Source: Zygnema cylindricum (taxonomy: Eukaryota; Streptophyta; Zygnematophyceae; Zygnematales; Zygnemataceae). From it: a stretch of 64,000 nt of DNA. Within the stretch, counting starts at the first letter, position 1, and every line of letters starts with the position of its first letter. Both the position numbers and the translations under genes were made by a program. Location: the NCBI GenBank assembly GCA_037447655.1, contig JBBHKE010001339.1, positions 57,762-121,761 of the forward strand, in the 5' to 3' direction. This document shows positions 33,890 to 46,200 of this stretch, piece after piece. Under the pieces are notes generated by a model, which saw only the letters and a program-made list of their open reading frames with translations, was not told the DNA's origin and searched no databases.

Positions 33890-36800
33890 TCACCCTCGTT
33901 TCCCATGTTTTGCCCCTTTAAACGGCTGGTTGTAAACGCCCTCTGTCTCGGTCACAACGGTCCGAAATTCCTTATAGCCTTTGTTGACGTCTGTCGCGTC
34001 TTCGTCACACACATTTCCGTCGAGACACGAGGCGGTGCCCAGTCCTCCTCGCAACCGAGCGATGTCCACAGAAAATGTCGAATGGACTGTCCCGAGAAAA
34101 ACCCGACTTCTCGAGACGATAATTTTATCTAGTGCTGCGATTGTCTCCGATTTTTTTAACAGTTTTTGGAGGCCAGAAGGCACGTCTAAATCGAGCACAT
34201 CTTTTAACTCCAAAGTTGAATATCGCCCCTTTGTTTGAGCCTAAAAACAACTCACACGACATATTGAGTGGTAAGGTTTTGGGTATAAAGGGAAGAATAG
34301 TTGCGTCTCTGGTTGGCATCTAGCAAAGTGAGAAAATACTATTAAGATACAGTGAAACATCTGGAAACGACTCCAACATAAGCCATAGACCACAATTCGA
34401 AATTTATAGTAATATTGGATGTGAATATGGCTAACATTACCTGAAAGCATCCGTATTCTCCGAGAAGAGGACGACAAAAATGCAATTAGAATAAACAGAA
34501 ACTGACACGATGATTGAGGTCTGGTATTTCACACAGACACAAAACATAATACCATAAATGCAACTCAGACAATTCCTGACCTCTTAAGTGTTCTTGCAAG
34601 AATTTGTCAGTTTCGTGAATTTGTCATTTTGGCAATTTCCGAATATATCTGTGTTACAAACAAGAGAAATAACAGTAATACTGGCAAATTCCAGTAAAAC
34701 TTTGTGGGAACGAAAACCAGAACCGCCGACCAAACTCTGAGCTTACTTTCAATAACCTATGCTAATTCAAGTGAGTGTTTTTTTGACGGAAATTATAAAT
34801 TAGTGTTAACAACATTATCTAGTTAAGTGGCTTACGTGTCAAAACCATCATTTAGTGTAGTTAATTCCATAAAAGTGTTAACGCTACTAATTTAGTAACT
34901 ATCATAGTGATGGGTGGTGTCGCGCATCACAATTTTCACACACATCACTTTTTTGAATTAGTATCGGCAAAGTTTGCAACCAGACCTGTGATCTCTGTCA
35001 CTTTTCTTCTCTCTTCCTAAAAATAACCCAAAAAAGTATTCTTGTTCCAGTTTAACTTCAGCTTAAAATATAGAAACAGGTAACTCACCAGGATAGCCTT
35101 TTGTAAATAGAGAATCTCCTTTCCTTCTGCATTGTGGGCAAAATAAATTTTGTCTATCTCTCTGCTCTGGACCACCCGCCACCGAAATGTTCACGTTTCC
35201 GAAAAAAAACATTCAAAACATGAACACTAGAAAAAGCATTGTTTTTCTTTCTTTTGCTATTTCCTCACCACGATTCCGTTAGGAACACCAACAGACTAAA
35301 TTTGACTAGACCTGAAAAAACTTCCGCTCATTTCCACAAGGAAAAAATATCAACAAGTCTGGAAAGGAAAAAAAATTAAAATAACGGAAATAGATAAATT
35401 TTATGACTTACGTCCCAAGACTGTTAACTTTTGCTGCAATGCAGGCAGCAATTTGACTGAGAGGCTTGAAACAAGAGTAAACTTTATGTTCACAAAAACT
35501 TAGAAAATCGCCTCGGCGAAGGTGAATTCCCATATATCGTGTGCCGATTTTGTCGCGAATAATTCTATTTGCGATTTCCTGCAAAGAACCAGTTGCCTGA
35601 ATCGATCCCCACCCCAATTCCCCATATTTCAATCAACCAACACTAATTTTGGTACGGCGCGCGTAAATTGACAAGATTGCGATGCTATAAAGCACAAACC
35701 GGAGATAAAAATGCCCGGAAAGAAAAGCAAAAAGGTACCTGAATAACAAGTTTGCAAGAGGGATCCAAAATCTTGACTGGACCATTAGGTCTTTGTTTCA
35801 AAAAGGAGAGATGCTTATAACCGATATAAAGTAAATCTCCAAAGCTGTGCCTCCCTGGACCCAACAAAATTAAGCGTTTGCAATTTCAAATACTCTTATG
35901 AAAAGACAAGAGACCGGTTTGTATGCACATCATCAACATTTCAAACAATTAACATTACATTCAATAGATTGAAAAAAATATCAATATTTTTATCTCTGTC
36001 CAGAACAAGGATTCGCAGATTGACCTCCTTGAACTGTCACATGTACAAGAACAAGAAATGTCTCTTCTTTTGAATTAAATTCATTCCAAAGTGATGGTTT
36101 AATTTTTCTAATCGATCGTCTCGATTCAATTCTCAATTCATTGACACTTCGCACACGGTTACCAACCTCCATAACATAAAACATTAATCATTTGTTTGAC
36201 CAAAACTTGTCCAATCAATGGTCGAAAAATAGCCTTTCGACAATCCGTATTCAATACAACAGAGAGATATCCAATAAACAACAAAAAACCGATTGAAAAC
36301 GGTTTTTTGTCTCCCCCCTTACGCCCCTCTTTCCTGCAAAATTACCAAAATTGGAGACATTCACGAGAGTTACAAATTCAGTATTGAAATGAACCAACCT
36401 TACAACTGGATCTCTGAGGTTTCCGTATGCGGCAAGAAATTCACTTAATGTTGGATTACTAGAAATTACACCCGCCTCGTTTCGCCCCAAAACTTCAATT
36501 TGAGGGTCTCGGATTTGAACCTGGCGTCGTCCTTTTCTATAACCACAAGGCCCAACTTTAAAACTTCCAGGCCAGAGGCAATGTACCTGGTCCAAAGTAC
36601 AAAAAACAAATTCTGTAATTTTTACTTTTTTTTAAATTAAGCATTTTCTATCATTCTATTTTTTTTATATAAGAGAAATTCTGTAGTTTTTTTCCTTTCT
36701 TTCATTAAATCAATTTTGTCATTTGTTCCCTTTTGTTTAGAGAGTGACTTGAAAGAATTTGAAAAGGGCAGTGGTTAATCATTATTAAACCAGGCCACTT

Positions 36801-37289
36801 TAAATTCCTGACATTCTTTTTTTTAAGTGACTTGAAAGAATTGGCGTAGGACAAGCATGGGTTCCCCCAAAATGAACTTAATTAAGGAGAATAAAACAGA
36901 GACTAATAAAAATATAACCATAACAATGTAGACAAAAAATCGCAATAAAAAGTGAAGATCGTAAAATAACAACCTCAAACATTTACGTTATGCAAAACCT
37001 TTCACACTCAAAACCAACACTCTCGGGCTTCCCTCTCACCTTCACTTTAATCATTTCCTTCCTCTCCCTTTCCATGTATTCCGTATCCGTCAAAACCGTC
37101 GCTTCTCCCGCACACTTCCGAGCGTGAGGAATGTCGAAAACCGTCGAGAAGTCGTAGTTTGTGTGAGAGCCTAAGTCCTTCATCGGCACGACAAGAGTCC
37201 GATTAATTAGGGCGGCCATGCCCATGTAGATCTGGAAGCACATGATGCGGTTGCTCATCTGGCCCATGGGGCATATGGCCAGAAGGTAC
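33890..37289 (-). CDS. GDP-fucose protein O-fucosyltransferase family protein, 5' exon(s) unresolved
   Basis: Predicted secretory-pathway glycosyltransferase (GT65/GT106-like fold) using GDP-fucose. Reverse-strand exons: 37289-37040, 36586-36399, 36333-36167, 35854-35739, 35596-35412, 34520-34441 (start uncertain), 34319-34261 and 34240-33890 with stop. All phases agree across junctions. Visible motifs: N-terminal sugar-nucleotide block CPMGQMSNRIMCFQIYMGMA and INRTLVVP in the first exon; DCRKAIFRPLIGQVLVKQM in the third; the signature GIHLRRGDFLSFC in the fifth; and the C-terminal SRSRVFLGTVHSTFSVDI with LRGGLGTAS in the last. The His-x-Arg of HLRRGDF is the conserved catalytic-domain motif. 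About 450 residues are readable. The first exon follows a strong polypyrimidine tract and AG, so a signal-anchor exon is probably missing upstream; an alternative ATG at 37,318 would give a short N-terminus with no signal peptide. Confidence 0.82.
34755..34926. mobile_element. Family A-related MITE remnant in a fucosyltransferase intron
   Basis: Shares GAGTGAGTGTT, ATAAATTAGTGTTAA, TTTAGTGTAGTTAATTC and a GTGATGGGTGGTGT end with copies at 48,823-49,024 and 50,338-50,520. The left end is eroded. It lies in the intron between 34,521 and 35,411. Confidence 0.6.
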
Positions 37290-37726
37290 CTGCGAGAGGG
37301 GAGATGGTAAGACGGCAAGGGAGAGGGAGAGGGAGAGGGAGAGGAGGGGACATATAATAACTGTAAGTGACAATACCGACCATCTCACTAAATAACGTAT
37401 CAAGTAAAACAAAAAACTTCGACAAATTCCTGACGGTTTTTCAAAGTTCCAGAGAAAGCTGACTTCGTGTGGTAGTTTGTTCCATTAGATATTTCATTCC
37501 ATAAGATAATTTACCTTCATAAGATGTTTTATTCCATAAGATAAAATTTTCAAAAGTAGCTATAAAACATTTTGTTCCGTATCATCCTTTATTCCTAAGA
37601 CTTTTTAAAATCTATCGTGTAAGATTATTTCATTCCCTAGGATATTTCGTTCCATAAGTTTTTTTTCAAATCTGCCATAAGATATTCCACTCTGTATATT
37701 TTTTTTCTGTACGATTTTTTGAATAC

Positions 37727-39841
37727 CTGTAAAGTGACAGTACCGCCTTTCTCCACTAAAAGACGAGCCGTCTTGTCGTGTCCCGACCGGAGAGCTTCTA
37801 AAAGAGGAGTCGTTCCGAAATGGTCGCTTGCATTTATATCGGCTTTTTCTCGAATTAAATACGAAACCACTTCGTCGTACCCTTTGGAGGCAGCAAGATG
37901 CTGGAAAAAGGTAAAAACCCCATTTAAGAAAAACCCCATATAAGAAAAACCTCATTTAAGAAAAACTCCAATTTTGAAAAAACCTCATTTAAAAAAAAAA
38001 AACTTGTCGAAACAAGGTAAACAGACACCGTGCAAATTTTAAAAAGGTAGAGAAATTAGACAGAGAGAAGGAAAAGAGAAAGGGAAAGAGAAAAGAGAAG
38101 AAAACAAAAGAAAGAAGAAAGAAAAAAGAGAAATGAGAAAAGAATTGTCAGCCTTTCGGCATTCCCCCTTTCTACCTCGAACCCAAAAAATCAAACTCAA
38201 ATTGGACCAGAATTACAATAGAAATTGAACTCAAATTTCAACTCAATCTAAATATGAATTGAACCTTAACTGAAACTGAATTGCATACAAAGTAACCGAA
38301 ATAACAATTGATTGAGCCCAAACTAAATCCAGAATCAAATTCCAATTAACCCTGATGCCTATTACTTACCACTTCGACAAAAACAGCCACATTTTGAAAG
38401 AGTACAACACTAAAAAAACAGTAAATACATACATATTACTAGTATATACAAAACATACATACATACATGAATACCAGAAATACATACAACAAAATACATG
38501 CATACATACATACATCAATACTTATATACATACATTCGTGCATACAAACATACATAAATACGTATATACATATATACGTCCATGGGTAAAACATACATAA
38601 AAACAATACGTACCAAAGCAGTTCTCCCGTCGTAATCCGGTCTTGAAGGATTCGCTCCGGCTTTAACTAATTCAATGAGGTGACCAATGTCACCTCTTGA
38701 AGCCGCATTAATAGTGGTCATGGTGAGTTCTGCTTCTTGTTGAGCGATTCGATTGGCTATTTCATTTGCCAAAGAAGCCACTTTTGAACCTTCTTCTTTC
38801 GCTCTCTATTGCCCAAAAACATGCCAAAAAAGAAAAAAAACACACAAATTGCGAATGTATGTTTGTTAAGGTATAATCGATAGAAGAGAGTGTTTATGAA
38901 AAGTACAATCGTGAAGAATGTACGTTTTTTAAAGGTACAATAACTTAAAATGTATGTTGATCAAAAAGGTACAACGGTGAAAAATGTATGATTGTTAAAG
39001 AGACCATACACTGAAAATGAGTTTTTGTTAAAGGTACAATCATTAAAAATGTACATTTGGTTTTTGCAAAAAAATAACAAGAAAAATGAGGAGGATGATT
39101 TTTGCTGTTAAACATATTTGTTTTAGAAAACTTAAAGAAAAATGTTTGTTAAAGACAACCTCTCAAACAATCAATTAAAGTTTTCGTCCTTTTCTTAAGA
39201 ATACAATAACTACAGGTGGAAATTTTGTGAGTTCAAATGAATAATCTGCTCTCATAAACTCATTAAAGGACTAATATCTACACGAATAACATAAAATAAC
39301 ATTAGACCATATTCATAATAACGTCATCACATCTTATTCTCAAACCTACTTATTTCTTCTTATGTAAACCACGGAACCAAGACCAAGTAGTCTAATTCTC
39401 TAAAATTTTACCTCCAATAAGTTATTGACCACTCGTCTTCCATCAAGAATGTAAGTTGTAAGAACAACATCAAAAACTTGTTTTTCGATTCGCAAAACAT
39501 GTGCAAGTTCCTTAACAGAAACGGTAAACGGTTGAGGAATATTGCATAGAACGGCCACTTCTCCGACAGCCTGAGTAAAACCAGGCAGAACGAGAGGAGA
39601 GAGAGAAAGTAGCATAAAAACTGAAGATGAATCATCATAAAACAATAAAAAGAACAACTCCTAAACAAACAATGGGGGAGGAAACCGCACTGTGAAAAAG
39701 AAACAGAAGCAACCGTACCTCCGCCATAGCCGTGACCTCCGACTCTTTCCACCTTAAAAATCCAAAACAGCATCCATTGCAGCAAAAGTAGCCATGGACC
39801 ATGGCTTCTCCTGGAGGCGTCCACCGCCATGGCCAGTACGA
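37727..39841 (-). pseudogene. SKOR/GORK-type K+ channel fragment (CNBD end plus ankyrin repeats)
   Basis: Matches the cytosolic C-terminal half of plant outward-rectifying Shaker K+ channels. Reverse-strand exons: about 39841-39719 (PGEAMV then KESEVTAMAE), 39570-39412 (AVGEVAVLCNIPQPFTV to GRRVVNNLLE, the cyclic-nucleotide-binding domain end and linker), 38805-38614 (ANRIAQQEAEL then the first ankyrin repeat to PDYDGRTAL) and 37900-37727 (HLAASKGYDEVVSYLI to LLVEKGGTVTLQ, ankyrin repeats 2-3). All joins are in phase. Missing are the six membrane segments, the pore signature, the first half of the binding domain, the later ankyrin repeats and the acidic C-terminus. The 5' edge meets a MITE at 39,870 and a stop codon lies in frame at 39,842. 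Exons retain clean splice sites, so decay is recent or the fragment is transcribed. It could instead be a real gene assembled with far upstream exons, but nothing to 43 kb supports this. Confidence 0.8.
38420..38585. repeat. (CATA)n microsatellite in channel-fragment intron
   Basis: Imperfect ACATACATACAT repeats over about 160 bp inside the intron between the two ankyrin exons. Open frames across it are compositional. Confidence 0.8.
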
Positions 39842-39869
39842 TTAACGTAGACGTCACTGTACGGTACAG

Positions 39870-40259
39870 TACACCGCGAATCGTAATTAGAGTAATGAAA
39901 AAATTAGAATAAAAAGTGCTGTCGACGGACGAGAGTTATGCGAACGGCTTTTTTTCGATGTGATTGATTTTTAGTTTAGTGCGATTTCACGTGCGAGCGT
40001 GATTCTATTAAATCATTATTTGTACCTTTATGCTTACAAAAGTACAATTTTGCACGGTCGGACGTCGTCCGTACACAACACTATTAAAAACGAACCTATA
40101 TTAGATTTTTTTACGCTAATTAAACTTTACCTAAATTATAATAATGAAAAAATTAGAATAATGAAAAAATTATAATCATCTACTCTATTTGACATGAAAG
40201 AGTCGAAATTTCGAGCGACCGAATTAGCGTTATTTACTCTAATTACGATTCGCGGTGTA
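39870..40259. mobile_element. MITE family A, copy A7, abutting the channel fragment
   Basis: Termini TACACCGCGAATCGTAATTAG and CTAATTACGATTCGCGGTGTA with TA flanks. The interior GTGCTGTCGACGGACGAGAG matches 27,850 onward. It sits about 28 bp upstream (gene sense) of the first readable exon codon of the K+ channel fragment. Confidence 0.9.
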
Positions 40260-40268
40260 CTGTACAGT

Positions 40269-41362
40269 ACACCGTCAATCGCTATTAGAGTAAAGGAATA
40301 AATAGCGTAAAAAAACAATTACACCGTGAATCGGTATTGGCGTAATGGACGCTATTTAAGGTACCTTTTTTTTTCCCCAAATTCTTAAACAGCATAAATT
40401 ATTCTGTTTTTTCTTTTACGCCATTTAGGGTTCTTTTCCAATTTTTATCATCTAAATAGAGTGTTGTACGGTTGGTGTCAGACCGTACAAAAAATGTACC
40501 TTTTTAAGTGAGAAAGTATATTTAATGGGTTTTAGTAACCACGGACGCATGAGAATATGCGCTCTAAAAAGGGGATTCAATCGGTTTGTCAAAAATCACG
40601 TTCTCACATATTCGTCTGGCAACCGCGTTTCGACGGTGTGAACGTACGATTTGTGTACAATTTGTCAGATTTTGAACAGAACCTATATTAGTGTAAACAA
40701 GTTTGGGGCGGGTGTTTATTTTTTTTTAAATCCAAATTAGTATAAGTAAATATCCAGTATGTATGTTTTTTTTGAAAAAATCCAAATTCTCAATTAGCGT
40801 AAATAACGGTAATTGTTCCTACACGCTAAAGAAACCTTTACGCGAATAACGATTCACGGTGTAGGGTTATTAACACTAATCGGGATTTTTAAGTTTTTTG
40901 AAAAAAAATATATATACTAAGTAATCCCTAACTGTATTTTGGGTTGTCCTGAATAATAAATACCCGCCCTTTCAATGTCTACAGTAGTATGTGTATCCGT
41001 ACAAAATCTGACAATTCGTACGCCGTCGCGCTGTTCACACGGTCAACGGATGAACATATGAGAACGTGATTTTTGTCGACGAGTTTGCATCTCTTTCTTC
41101 CAGTGCACATTCACATGTGTACGCAATAATGTTAAGTGTATTTTTATGCTTTTGTAATTAAAAAAGTACCATTTCATACGGAGATACCCTGTCCGTACGC
41201 CACACTATTTCCATCACCGTGTACTTCCACTATTAATGCTAATTGAAAAAAAACCTAATTAGAATAATGGAAAAAATATAATTATGGATTGTATTTCAGG
41301 TTTTTTTTTTTTTAAAGGGCACCGAATTGACGTTATATACTCTAATAGCGATTAACAGTGTA
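40269..41362. mobile_element. MITE family A, copy A6-sister, carrying nested copy A8
   Basis: Left terminus TACACCGTCAATCGCTATTAG, right terminus CTAATAGCGATTAACAGTGTA. Collinear with 28,177-29,472 outside the insertions. Nested element A8 (40,320-40,863) has termini TACACCGTGAATCGGTATTGG and CGAATAACGATTCACGGTGTA. Confidence 0.85.
40320..40863. mobile_element. MITE family A, nested copy A8
   Basis: Inserted into the TA of the host element (ACAAT-TA before, TA-GGGTTATTAACAC after). About 540 bp, non-coding. Self-insertion into a related MITE shows repeated amplification of the family. Confidence 0.85.
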
Positions 41363-41537
41363 CTGTACCGCAGTCCCAAAGTTTACCTCATTAGGGCTGT
41401 CACAACTTTAACATACGTGACTGTGCCCCATTATCTAGCCAGGTGCCTTCAGTGCAGTGCCGTATTTTACTGCCCAAGTAAATTACTGTAAGCACAGTAA
41501 TAAATCTGTAATGTGTTCGTAGATACATACTTCCAGA

Positions 41538-41832
41538 TAGTGTTGGGTATCGGGTAATTCATATCACAAAAATTTCGATATTCAATATATTGAATATCGA
41601 TCGAGCAGAATTCTCGATATATCGTACCGGGACCAGCATAAACCATCGGGATTCATAGTATTTTATTAAATCTAATATTTTATATTTATATATAATATGC
41701 TATTTTAGCCAAAAGACAAATTGTCTGATACGCCACGTACGACGTGATTTTCGTTCCGTGACTTAAAGGTAGACGCCGCAAAATGTAACCGACAAAAAAG
41801 TACTAATTCTGTAATTCATATAATTACTTAAA
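41538..41832. mobile_element. Family E element (hAT type), truncated copy E2
   Basis: Starts TAGTGTTGGGTATCGGGTAA. The following 290 bp (GATATTCAATATATTGAATAT; CTGATACGCCACGTACGACG; TGTAACCGACAAAAAAGTAC) are the inverse of 21,430-21,735. It ends at the family H element. The other terminus is not seen. Confidence 0.85.
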
Positions 41833-43119
41833 GGTACGGCCCCATGCGGCTAAGTACGGGTTTTTTCTGTCGTTATCCGTTGTAACTTAGCGCCGTACTG
41901 TCTATGTTGCAGCCGTACAAAGAAATCGCAAATTTGTAGAGTACAATTTGCGTCATCCGCGAACTTAGGATGTACAAAAATTTGTCGTCTTGCGTTTTCT
42001 CGACCCATTGTCACATCATCTTCAAACTTATCATAAACCACATCGGCAATTTTTTTTTAAGCAAAGTAAGACCAATAGGAAAACATATTCCCACGTGTGA
42101 ATTTTTTAGAAGTTTTTGACGACGAAAAAAATTACAGGGTTGTTTTTTTGTCCGCTTGCAGGTTGTCCTGTTTTTTTTTGCAGGGGTCTCGATGCTGCAG
42201 TGTCATTTCACGCAAAGTTGAAAAATCTGCGAAGGTGAAAAATCTTCGAAGTCATGGCGGCTGGACAGGAGAGGTTTGCGCAAAGGCATGTCGTACAGCC
42301 ACGGGTGCAAGGCTGTACGTCTACGATGTCACGCAATGACATGCGACATGCCAAATCCGCAAATCGTTTCAAAAATTACGATGGGTCTTGCGACGCTTCA
42401 AAAAGTTTCGAAAAAATACGGTGCGGCAAAAGACAAATTGTACACGATGACATCCTCACGGGTATTGTCGACGTATACAATCGTCACAAACTTAAGTAAC
42501 AATTTCGAGTAAACACATATATTGCTGCATTCACACCGGAATGGATGATGAAATCATATGAGGAACCGAATAATCCCGTACCATACATTTCGCAAAAAAC
42601 CAAAAACAGAGGCGCCAAAATGACCGACTGCTCGGCTGTCAACCTTTTTGGAGCGTAGCGACGGACAAAATATACGATTTGGAGCGTAGCGACGGACAAA
42701 ACATACGGTCAAGTGCGTCAAAACTTGACAACTGTGGTAAATCATCTTCTTTTCCGGAAACCCTTTTTGGAATGCAAAAATCCGACTTTGAAAAAACATG
42801 AAGTCGTATCCCGAATGAATGATCCGTACTGTACCTAATTTTTTTAAATGATAACCCATACACGAACAACCAATCAAAATCATGTATTATAGAACATAAA
42901 AAAATGAAAATTTGAAACTTTTTTGTAATTTTGACGTACAGCTTAATCGTACGGCAGCATGAATCACATCGCGACGCTTTAGTTGACGTGAGATGACGTC
43001 AATGGCGTTTCACGTCCAAACAAAAAAAAAGGACATTCGTTTCCTCATATAATTCATCATCCATTCCGGTGATCCGCGCTAAAATACAAAGTAAGTTCGC
43101 TAAGTTATGGGGCCGTACC
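41833..43119. mobile_element. Family H repeat, copy H1 (about 1.29 kb)
   Basis: Termini GGTACGGCCCCAT at 41,833 and ATGGGGCCGTACC ending at 43,119, each next to CTTA/CTAAG-type words. The interior has a 31-bp tandem duplication at about 42,647-42,710 (GGAGCGTAGCGACGGACAAA repeated) and is CpG-rich. No transposase motif. The superfamily is unassigned because no unambiguous target duplication is visible. Confidence 0.65.
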
Positions 43120-43228
43120 CTAAGTTATAGCAAACCCTAGAATAGTCGAACCGAGGTGATGTTGGTTCGTCTCTGATTTCTGCATCTGACGTCACCTGTG
43201 CGGCCGCTGTCTCTCTCTTACTCTCTCC

Positions 43229-46200
43229 ATGGCCGGCATTTCTAGTTGCCCGTGTGGTCCTGCTCTCTGGATGAATAAGCAAGTGGCCATGGCGCCTTTG
43301 ACAACATGCCTTCAGCCATGGATACACTTTGGCAAGTCGGACTTCAGCTTTGGTACGTGGCCATTGTTTTGCGTTTGAATGCTTGAGGAATAGTTACAAG
43401 AGCCTGCTTGCTCTGTTTTTCCTGCTTACTAAGACATAATTTTTTGGAGGCCACGGGGAAAAAATCAGTCGGAAGAAGTTAGCTAGGAAAGAAGGGAAGT
43501 GAACAAAAGAGACATTTTTTATAAAGAAGTGATTCCGTGTCATAGAGAGAAAGAGAGAGAGGGAGAGAGAGAGGTTGAGAGAGGGCTAGGATAATTTCAG
43601 TACATGGCTGTGGTTGTGGATTCTTCTCAAAAAGATGCATGTCTATGTTCAACTCATCTGAAAGAGTCTGAAATCGACAAGCTCCTCCTTTTCTTATCTA
43701 AACTTTCAATGCTACTATTGAATAATGTATGGTACGGAAATAATTATAGAAGCTAGACACATAACCGTAGCAGTATTGTTGTAGAACGCATGAAATATTC
43801 TGAAGGAGGTCAATACACCGTGTATCGCTATTAGACTTTTCTCTGTGCACACGTGTCCAATTTTCATTTGGAGACAAAGGTAAGAACTCTTTTTTCTATT
43901 GCAACTCTCGGATTATTGGTGCACGGAGAATAATGACTATAAAGGCCGAAAAAACATTACACTAAGAACGATACACGGTGTACCTTCCAGTTCTTTTAGA
44001 AGGGAAACTTAACACTTCACGACATTTCAGCGAGAGAGTTGGCTATCTTATAACGTTCGATTGCAGACAAGTTTGAATAGCAAGGGGAATGCATGTTATA
44101 TTGAAAAACGGCAGAAATATGGGCAAGAAGTGTCAATGTGATAAATCGGAGGTAGTGCCTATCAGGTGAAGTCATTGCCCTGATCCATGCCAGTCTTAGA
44201 CTTTTGACTGGCTGTGTCCTAATTGTAGAGAATTTTGTGTCAATTGTGTGTTTCAAGAAGTATTGAAGCATAAGCTGAATAAAGTGGTACATTGTTGAAA
44301 TTGCTTTTGTTTTGTTTGTGATCGATGGGCTCCAGCTTGCCTCTTTAAAGCCTTGAGGTTCATGTTGTTTTTGCTCGAAATGCAGAGGTTTGGCGGAAAT
44401 GTGGACAAGTTAATACGTTTCTGGGAAGGCATCTGGAGAAAAGGTGTTTCAGGAGGACCACAGCATGTCGACAGAGGAAACCCTCAGCTCTTTTGTCCAA
44501 TCCTACTGACACTGTGGAAAACATCACTGACATTGCAGGTAAGCTCCATATAACTTGGTTAAGTTGTATCTTTTTTGAAGAACAAACAGAATTTGCCCAA
44601 GTAGCTGTGGACTCCACCGTGATCTATACCATTTTTTGTTCATTCTTATGATTCAGATCGTTACAAAATGGAGATCCCTGTCCTTATGTCGCATTCCATC
44701 GTATGGCCGATGTGAACAGAACATGTATAGGAATAATGGAATTGCCCTCATTTTCTTAGGGGGAAGGGAACGTTTCTATGTCACTTGCATTCCATCTCTT
44801 GCCAATGTGAATAGTGCATGTTTAGGATTTATGGAAATGCCCTACATACATGGATTTATGGAATTGCCCTCATTTTCTTAGGAAGGAGGGAATGCGCAGG
44901 AGGTATAGTGGCTCTGGGAAAGTTTGATGCTCTACATATCGGCCATCGTGCTCTGGCAGAGCAAGCGGCACGGATGGGTCCTCCATGGATGCTGTCATTT
45001 GCAGGCATGGCAGAGGTTCTTGGATGGGAACCAAGGTACAATATTACTTGAGATACCGTGTTTAATATCACTACACCGTGAATCGTGATTACCGTTATAA
45101 CACTAATTCTGTGCCGTTTTTATATTGGCCTCTGAAATCAAAATAACGCTAATAATACTAATTGTTTTATTCTTTTCTCTAACTAGGTCAGCGATAAAAA
45201 ATCGTGCACGTTGCTCGGATCTAAGTTAGAATTACACTAAAATAAGGCCCACACTATATATTTCTTAACCCTGACAGTGATTTATAGTCTAGTATAGTTG
45301 TATGTGTAATATATAACATTCCTCTACATTATAAGCATAATATAAGTAGGTAAGATATTACTACGATTAGACACATTACATTGTACGATATGGTTAAATC
45401 AGAACAGTATTGAGCAGGTAGGTGTAAGTGTAGAATTTTACCACGGAGAACTAGATGGTGTAAGTTTTAGTGATCCTGCGTCCGCTAAAAAATATGCTAG
45501 ACGTGCTTAACCAGGCGAAAAATTTGAATTTGATCATTTTTCTCTTAAATCAGACTGTGTAGAATGGTTTAATTTTGGTCATCTCATGCTCATATCCTAG
45601 TTAAACTATCAGAAATTGCACACATTTTGTGAGGAAAACGTAAGTAATTGTACACATTTAAGAGGTTTTTGAGTCATCATGCGTACAGCTATTCAATAAA
45701 CTGTATGATTACTCCCAAAATGTGCGTGATTTTTGATGTGTAGTTAGGCTATCAGTTGGTGAGATTTCCATGGCTGACAGATGTGGCCATTGTTTAAACC
45801 AACTATTATGTGATGCCACTTTAAGTTTATTCTGGGGCAATCTTTTTCAGAAGAAGAGGAAGATTCTGGCAGATTCGATCTTTCATTTTCATTTGGTGTA
45901 GGTTGCAGGTTGCCACTTGTGGCCGCATGCGATCGAAGGCGTGTCATGAATCTTTGGGCTCCATGGTGTAGAGGGATAATTCCCCGGGAGTTTCGGTTAG
46001 ACTTTCAGAGGGTCCGGACGCTAAGTCCTGAGGACTTTGTGAAATTGCTCGCTATGGAACTCCGAGTGACAGGAGTGGTAGCAGGTGCGGAAAATTTGCC
46101 TTATACAGCCTCTTCTTTTTTGCTCATATGTTGTAACCTAACAGGAGGGGTTTTTTTAATCTGTTCTGCAGTTGTTTTTCAAGTTATGTCAGGAGCCTAA

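Noticed and set aside
38355-38600. Plus-strand Thr/His/Ile-rich open frame
   Set aside because: Reads through the (CATA)n microsatellite inside an intron.
43100-43327. Minus-strand open frame overlapping the RIBF first exon, considered as missing channel exon
   Set aside because: No membrane segment or pore motif; it is antisense to the RIBF leader exon, whose phase fits the downstream exons.
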